Shown here one piece after another: positions 10,101 through 19,100 of a stretch of 64,000 bases of DNA. The notes under the pieces were generated by a model, which did not search any database, had not been told where the DNA came from, and saw only the letters and a program-made list of their open reading frames with translations. This stretch comes from Halocafeteria seosinensis (lineage: Eukaryota; Sar; Bigyra; Bicosoecida), in NCBI GenBank assembly GCA_001687465.1, contig LVLI01000117.1, positions 56,067-120,066 of the forward strand. Reading direction: 5' to 3'. The translations under genes and the position numbers were made by a program. Positions within the stretch are counted from its first letter, which is position 1; each line of letters opens with the position of its first letter.

Positions 10101-13100
10101 ATCATTGGATCTAGTTCCTCATCAACTGCTTCAAAGAGAAACGGTTTTCCATACTGGATTGCTAGTTCCATTTGACGCATAAACCCACTGTCAAGGAACG
10201 TGGAAACAATCAAGTTATCCCCTTCCTTGTTTTTGATCCATTTCACCGCCTGCTGCTGAGGGTCGATGCACAGAGGGAAACGGGAAGCTTGAGTCGTCAA
10301 GATGCCATTCATGACGCTGTGAGTATCAGCCGGAAGTCCCTGAGCAGCCCATGTCTGAACCGTAGCATCCGTCACCATGAACTTCTCGATATCAAACTCC
10401 TCAGTATGAGGAAGTTGCTTGTTTGCAATGCTCTTTAACCAATCATTATATATCAGAGATTTCCTGTAATCAAAGGTGAACGCCCCTAGGTACGACAGGA
10501 AGCCAGCGGCGATCAAACAGTCACCGATAAGCCGTTTGTGCTGATCCTGCAGCTTCGTGATATCTCCAGTCCACCGTTCTTCTTCTGAGCCAAGGCCGCT
10601 AATTAATTTCGATGCCGACGTCAGTCGCTTCTCCATCAACGCGGCGCTCTCTTGGAGGTTCTGGAGCTCGGCAGAGTTCTTTTTGTAGTCCTTGTTTAAC
10701 TGACTGATCTCCTCTCTCAACTTTTCCAACTTATTGTTAATATCGGTCAACTCTTTTTGAGCTTTTGTTTGCTGTGTTTCCAATTCCTTAACTCGGTCTC
10801 TCAGGGGTTTAACGTTCTTCGCAACGTCATAATAGTGGCTCAAGGCTGTTACCCACTGGAACAATCCTGCTCCCGCACGGGAGACGGACTTCATCCCTTC
10901 ATATGTCATATTTGCAGATTTCATTAAGCTGTTAACCTTCTTCATTTGCTTGTCCGTGATGCGATCCTTGTCGTAGTTCTTCAATCTTTCCAAAAAGCGG
11001 GCATCAGCCATCATACTCTTACACGCTTTCCATCCGCCCTGGTCGTCTTCACGACCGGAAGGCTTCAGATACAAGACACATAAACAAGCATTCTTCACGC
11101 CTTCGGGTGGCTGCGCAAACGCTTTGATTTCATTGATATCCTTGGAATCTAAGTTCTCGAGAGCCGCAGCTGCCGCTTCCAGTGCAGGGATGGCCGCTTC
11201 AAGAGATTCATTGGCTTGCGCAGACTGCTCCTTGATTTCTTCGTTCATCTTTTCCAATTCCGCTGCTTTCTGCTGCGCCTCTTCGGCTTGTTTATCCGCC
11301 GTTTTCTGTCTCGTTTCAATTTCTTCTATCATCTTTTCTACTTCCACAGTTTTCTGGTCAACGTCCGCCTTTTTAACCTTGAGCTCGCCACTCATTGTGT
11401 CAACAGTTTCCTGAGCCTCCTTTAGCTTGGAGAGACCTCCTTCGAGTCGGCCAATACGTGTCTGAAGTCTGTTTGAGTTATCCGACATCTGCTTCTGGTA
11501 GTTCCATATGAAGTCCAGGTAGTTCTTTGGTGTCACGTAGTTATGACGGCGGAGTTCCTTGGCAAACTGCTCACTAGATTGTACCACAGTCTCGTGAACG
11601 TGGACCATGTGTTCAATGATGCTCTCTTTAGTGTCCGTGTTTAAGTCCTCATTGCGCAGAAAAAACGTTGCCACTTTGTTAAGAGCTTCAGAAGGCCAAG
11701 GGAAGAACCAGTCGATAACAGTATTGGAAACCAACCCGGGAAAATTGCGGCAACGCCTTCGCAATGTGTCACCGGAAGGACTCATAGCCAATACCAAATG
11801 CAAGTTATCGCGACACTTATTCACATAAAAATTCCAGCAATTCTCTTTGGTGGGATACAAACCTGCATCCTTAACTTCCTGCATGACACTGTTACTAAGA
11901 TTGTCTTTTTCATCTGAGTCGTAGAGAGCCGGCACCATGCCCGTAGTTAACATGTTGTTTATCAACTCAAGAAAGCCCTCTTCAACCACATGAGCGTCAG
12001 TAAACAGAAAGACAACTGGGCCTTCTCCAAGCATCTTGTATAGTTCCTTCAGTTCTTCGCGGAAGTCTCTCTCAGTATATCTGCGTGTGAGGGTAATCTG
12101 AAACAGCCTATACCCGGCTAGAAAGGTAGCCAACTTCGTCAAGCTTTGTTTTCCGGAGCCGCCCACACCAACAAGGAGAGCGTTTCCACGTTTCAGCCTT
12201 ATGATGCGGTAAATTCTTGTAAGGTGTTCAATAGCCATCTTAAAGAGAACAAGCTGCATTTCCCTTTTCTGATGGTTATACTCTTCGAGAACCTCATCCA
12301 GAATGGGTTTGACGGAATCGTAATCTCCTAAATCTTCATAAAGCTGAGGGTCCTCGGCATCATCTACTATGCGCCGTGCCGCTAGTCGGAAATCCCCAAA
12401 CACCAAAGGATCCTTCAAGATTTCCTCCGAATCCTCGGAGAAATGAGCTTCAATCTGCTCGGAAATAAGGCCAGTGACAAACTCTCGATCGGAATCACTT
12501 ATCAATCTGTCACAGAAGACGCGCTCCATTTCATTCCTCCAAAGGCGGACAAATTCTACACTTGATGTAAATTTGTCTGTTGTTGCTTGACAGAGACCCT
12601 CATACACACGCCCGAGGTCTCTCAGATTGAAAATATAATGGAATTTATTCGGCGTCGGAGGTAACCTTTCAACAATTTCTTTGTAAAGCTCCAAAGTGCA
12701 CGGCGTGAGCTTCTCACAAGCCTCTTGTACCGGCTCCGGGAATTTCCCGGCAAATCGCTCCAAGATAGATCCATAAATATGCTGCAATACGTCATCTGTT
12801 GGCGCGGTTAAGTTGAACATGGAAAATAGGCTCAGAAAACGCGGATCTACGCTGTTCCTTCCACCACTAGGTGGTCCCATCGCTGCAACGAACATCAGGT
12901 CCTGAAATCGCTTTAGCTCAAGATCCTTTTCTCGATCATACATGCTTCCATGTTCCAACAAGAATTTCAGCAAAGCAATAGGTTGCTGTGTACCATAGAT
13001 ATCAATTTTTGGCATATTCATATCGTCTATAAATATCATCAGCTTCTTGCCTACAGGAGGTCCAAAGATTTTCCCGCTACGCTTATCAACGTTAGCCTCA

Positions 13101-16100
13101 ATATTCGACTGGACATCCTTCGAAGTAGTACGCGACGAGAAATTCATATTCAGGAAAGCAAAACTGTCTTGGTCCAGCTCCCGGAGGAAATTTTGGATTG
13201 TTACGGATTTAGCTGTCCCCGTTTCTCCAACAAAAATGGTTGGCCTACTCACGTTAACCATCTTCTTCAGAAGTGCGGTGTACATGACACTATCAGCAGT
13301 GGGCACAAGAATCTTATTGAACTCGAAAGGCACTGGTGGTTCATACTCAGGCACCTCTTCATGCCAGCTACGCCACTTGCGCATGTCTCCATCGTAAAAG
13401 TTGTGATATATGTTTTCAGGCAGGGCTATCTCAGCAGTCCGCTTTACAAACTCCTCAAAGCGACTTCGCTGGTCATCTTGGAGCACGGCTCCTATACTCC
13501 AAATTACAGCATAAACGTAATATCCCTCAAGAAGATCGAAATCCGTGTACTCTTCATCAGAAACCAAGAGCCCATCCAACATAGAGCAAAGTTGAGTAAC
13601 CAAATTCAACTCTGTACGTTGTACTGCAAAGGAACAGGGTGGTTGCGCATCCTCGTTACTTCCGTCCTCAGGCAATTCACCTTCCAGAACGAACTCTACG
13701 CAGCGGGGGATGTACTTCTCATACAATTCCATTAGAGATGCATGTTCCGTTGGCCTCTCAGCAGTACGGAGCTTTAACCAGCGGTAGTAGTACGGATAAT
13801 ACCGAAGATTCTTAGGATCAACATACGTCATACCACACCGGCTAATAGTTGCCGGTGACGCATACTGGAGATCGAAAACTTCAATAAGCATTTTGCAGTG
13901 GTCAACCAGCTGGATACGCTCACCATTCGGCAACGTTAGAAGTTTGTTGTCGTCCATCACAGAATTCATGTTTTCAACCCACACCGCATCGACGTCACCG
14001 TCGTAAACAATCCAACGGACTTCGTCCTCTTTCCCCTTGGGAAGTGGTCTATTGCACTCACGGAACAACTTTGAAAGAACGCCGTCTTGCCAATCACGAG
14101 TTTCAGGATCCATAATGCCGTACAATTCATTTACAGTAATTGCTTTCGGGTTGAGCGTAAAAGTCTTGACTGTTTTACCGAATGCTGGTGAGGATGCTTT
14201 CTGCAGCGCGTTCCGCACTGTAGATTTGCCCCCTCCGGTAGGGCCGACAATCATAGTGGTGTGCCTAGTCAACATCGTCTCGTATAGTTGGATGCACTTG
14301 TCAACTTGAAGCTGAAATTTCTTTTCATCATCGTGCCGCATAGTATTACGCTCAAATTCCTCCTCTAACGCGGTTTTCAGCTCAGGATATCCAACACGGG
14401 GACAATCCAAGCCTGGGAACAAATCTTCAATTAAGCCATGGAACAGAGGTACGTCTTCGTACACGAACTTCGGCATGTTGCTGTCTCGGAGGGATCGCAT
14501 CAACACAAGCTCCTCCGTCATATCACTATACTGGCGCTTCAAGCTCCCCGCCATTACGAGTACACTCTTCAATGCTCGAAGGCCCCAGTCATAATGGTAC
14601 TGTTTGGACAGTTGCTCCTTTGCCAGCCTGTATAATGTGGTCATCTTTTTCGCAAGCACCTTCGCATATTCGAAACCCTCAGAAAAGAGCATTATCTCAC
14701 AAATTTGAAGCAAGTCAGGTACCACCATTGTCACTGGTCTAAAAAGAGCCTTCAAATTCGCCGGAAGTTCGGTCCTTCCGGCATAGCCGGGATTCATTGT
14801 AATGAAAATACCAACCTGTTGTTTAATTCGTATCTCCTGTCCCATTCCGATATCAACGGTTTCTTTCTCATACAAGAGCGCATTCTGTAAGCTACGTAAT
14901 TGTGCCGAAACAACAGACAGCACCTCAATGTTTATGCGGTTAAATTCGTCGAAGCAACCCCATGCACCAACCTGGGCAAGGCCTGAAAAAATAGCCGCCA
15001 TCGCCCTATAGTCTAAGCCTTCACCACAATTGATGACGAAACAAGGAAGCGCTAAATTTTTTGCTAAGTCCTTCACAGTTTCCGTTTTCCCAGTACCAGC
15101 AGGACCGGCTGGAGAACCTCCAAGCTTAAAAGTCAGTGCTTGAGTCAAGGTCATATAGCATCGATCTGTAAGAGGAGTTATTACTAAACGCCCGTTTAAG
15201 CCCATGTACTCGTAGCCGTATCCGAATTTGCCCGTACATTGACGTATTTCTATATCATCCTTGTCTCGATCCCAGTAAAAGCGCAGCTGCGATTCCCAAG
15301 CGAATTCTCGAGCATCCAGAATAGAGTCCCGGACGAACTGATCGATGATGTCTCTAGCATGGACGTCAATAATTAGCAATGTATTGATTTTAATCCGCGT
15401 CATTTCATCCAGAGGCTCGCGCACGACCGCCACAAGTTCCATTAGCTGCTCGGTCAGCTTCGAGGCAAACTTCTTCATGGCATATTTGTCACCCTTAGCA
15501 ACGCGTCGGAAGGTGTCCTCCGTACCCCACGTCCACCATATCTGGGAGCCAACCATGGTCACCATTCCTAATTGCTTGCTCACCCACTCAGACCGCTTCA
15601 TGTGCGCGTACTCGTATACGCCCTTCTTCGTAATTTGATGCAACGACTTTTGCATTTCGTCTTCAACGCCGCTCATCCATTCCTCCACAGGCCCTTCGAC
15701 AGGGGCAGCATCTAAAGTCGAGAACCACTCTCCCTCAGAAGACGTAAGTTTGTTTATGACACTATTGCCCCTAGCAAAGCCTAAGGACTTAACATTGTTA
15801 AAGAGCTTGAGCAGATGCTCTTGGATACCTGTCACCTCAGAAGAGCCCAAAACCGCTAAGAGCTCATCATCAGAGATAAAGAAGAAACGCGGGAAAGAGT
15901 TCCTTTTGCTATTAAGGTACTCGCTTAAACTCTTCTGACACTTGTCCAAACGTTCAGCCAGATCTTCCAGCAGACTTTGCCGTCCCTCTGACACACAGGC
16001 ATCCACTATATTCGGATTTTTCGATACCGTGGACATCAGCCCTTTAAAGGCTTTATCAATTTCACCAAATTTCTTCGCTTCATCTGGAAGTTGTTGCTTA

Positions 16101-19100
16101 ATATCTTCGTTGCCTACAAATATTCCCTCTAGATATTGCCAGCGTTGCTGAACGCTATGCCAGGTGTCTAAAGTTTCGGACACAACAGTCAGGTTTTTGC
16201 TCCACCGCTGTACTTGGTCCATGAAATTGGCCACAAAACGAGAGCCAGACATTGCCTGGAGCTGGAGAGTGTGATCTTCCAAGTCATTCTTCACTTCTTC
16301 GTCCGGGACAATAAGGTACGAGCGGAATTGTCCGTCTTTATGATACTCACTGAGAGTAAAATCAGTCGAGTGCCACTTGGTCTCAATCTTCCGGAGCTCC
16401 TTTTCGATCTTCATTTCTTGCATGGCCTCGTTTACTATCTCTTCAATTTCTTCGCTATACTTGGACAGATTCATTTCAAAAAGCTTCTGCAACGTGAAGG
16501 TGTGGGGATTCATATTAAACTGTACACCCGTAGTCTCCATAAGTTTCTTCCAGTGTCGCTCCTTCATAGCTTCGTTCTTCAAACTCTGGATAAGGGGAAG
16601 TGAGTCTTTGAACGCATTGACTTCCGCATTGATTGAGTCGAAAAGTGACATGTCTTTGAGTTCCTTCGGCAGTTTCCTCATCTTTTCAACGATCGCTTCG
16701 ACTCCTCTGTTGAGAGTGTTAATATCTAGGGCACTCCATAGCATATTCGATTGACTTTCCGTGAATGCTTTTTGCTCGGAGTATACTTCATAGAGCTGAT
16801 TGACCTTCTCAATATCATCGCGGACTTCAACCAGTGGCGGATACTTCGACCGCTCCAACCCAAACAGAAGCTGTGCATTGGTCAGATCATCGCGACGGCT
16901 TTCCATTTCTTGTAAACGACGTTTGTATTCTTGGAGTAGCTCAAGGCCTTCGTCAAGATTGATACTCGGCTGAGCAGGCCCACTAGAAAAGTAGCTCTGA
17001 TGAAACTCCTCACATTCCTGCTTAAACTGTTCCACATCTTGGACTGTGACATCTTTAAATTTCTCTTTCACGCGGACAAGTCTTGCATCCTTCGTTAGGG
17101 CAGCGTTCTGTAGCTTGTGTATATCCGTGTCGATCCTATCTGCAGCATGGAGGTCATCATCATCCAAGTCGATGCGGTCTTGATGGCGTTTGAGTAGCCG
17201 ATAGCGTTCCTGAATATCCATTGCCTCTAACTCCAGCTCCAGTTTCGACTCCCGTATTGTCTTAATAGAATTGAGAAGCTGCTTCAGCTCCGGCAGATCC
17301 TGTGGATCCACGTCGAGCTGCTCATGAGACGATTCAATCCTCTCATTAATCGCTTTCAATTTCTGAGATGCTATCACAGACAATACGCGACCGAACTCGG
17401 CCACGAGACTCTCGGCCTGATTCCTGCACGCAACCGCCACAGGCTGGCAGTCCACCCATAAAAAGCCTATCAATTTTTGTGTTTGAGCCTCTCTAACTTT
17501 GTCGGCGAGCCGGGCAAACACGTCTAAACGAGCTTCAAAATAGTTTACCGGGGGGCACTTTTCAATCAGTTTGTCCATTTTTCCTGGAGGACGAGACTCC
17601 CAAAGACCGTACTCCTTGCCATAGTTTTCCCAAGCGGAGGTAAACTGATTGACATCTTTGACTACACTATACAATGCGTCCATTCTGAGAGTCATGTGAT
17701 TTATAGCGGGGTTGTGCCGAATATCGCTATAGAACGAAAAATCTGGAGCTGTTTGTCCTTCTTCGGTTGGCACCTCAGCCTCTATACACGTACCATCAAT
17801 CCACCGCACAAACCTCTGCGCTGCCTTCCCCATAAACTTGTGAAGATTATAAATATGCTTCGCCACGCTTATCATTGGAGGGTGCATTGAGAAAATGTCA
17901 TCTGATTGGTGGGTCACTTTGACACGTATCACAGGAGGAAACGCAGGCCATTCCACCGGTTCGAGTGAAGGATCTACAGGTGCTCCGGCAGCACGAGTGG
18001 CAGCAGCTTCGGTGGAAGTCGACATCGATCCCGGTTTCAATGGTATCTCAGTATTGGCACCTTGGCCGTGTTTCGTTCTAACATCGAAAGGTATATTCAG
18101 AATGCCTTGGAGCGCTCCTAGAGATGCCAAAATCATCTGAGATATGGCGTTGTAGATTCGTCTTTCCCAATACTTATAAAACTCACTCATTTCTTTGGCA
18201 GCTCCCGTAGAAGAATGAGCAATAAATCCTTCGATCTGGGACATTACAGGGCGGATGCTTCGGTACTTTGACACTAACTCCTCTAGTCTGCTATCAGCCT
18301 TCTGGGTTACATGCTCATAAAAGTCCGAAACCTCCATAGGCAGTATGGAAGGAGGAAAATCTTCAGCACCTATCAACACAGTTTGACTGATACTTTGAAC
18401 CACGTCCTCCAGAATATCAGTAGACTTCCTCACCTGAGACAGCACATTTTCAAATTCGGTTAATGCTCTACTGACGTCATCAATATAAGCAATGATATGT
18501 AGACTGTTCCAGTTAAGAGGCGTAAACCCAGGGCGAACGGCGCTGCGCAGTTCAGCGAGGTGGTGCTGCAGTAATGAGGCCTCGACCGGCCTTAACTGGC
18601 CCAAGACAGAGTGATACCTTCGCAGCAGCGAGGATAGCCTAGCTCGGTAATCGTGAAATTTGCCCTCCTGAAGCGCCACGTTCAAAGCAGACTCGGGAAT
18701 ATCGAATCCTAATCTGTCCAATAACTTACTCTCCCGGATGATTGTAAGTAATTCCGGATCAAAGTTCACAATAAATGGAGGACTAGGAAGGCACATTGCT
18801 TCATAATCTACACCAGGCCCCCGTTTTGCGTTGGCTGTTGCCGCGGCTGCAGCACCCGCGGCTAAAATGATACCCTCGCCAGCTTCAGCCAGCACTTCTT
18901 TGTCTTCCATGCGGGGATGGTCACCACTTTGACGATTCCATGGATTTGCTTTCCCATCTGGTGACATGATATCTCCAGGCAGTAAGGGAGAAGGAAACAA
19001 TTCCGGCCCTAGAACTGGTTGCTTCAACAAATCAGTTACTTGGGACTCCACTTGAAGCGCCCATCCAGCATAGTGCTGTTTGATGTAGCTATCAATGGTC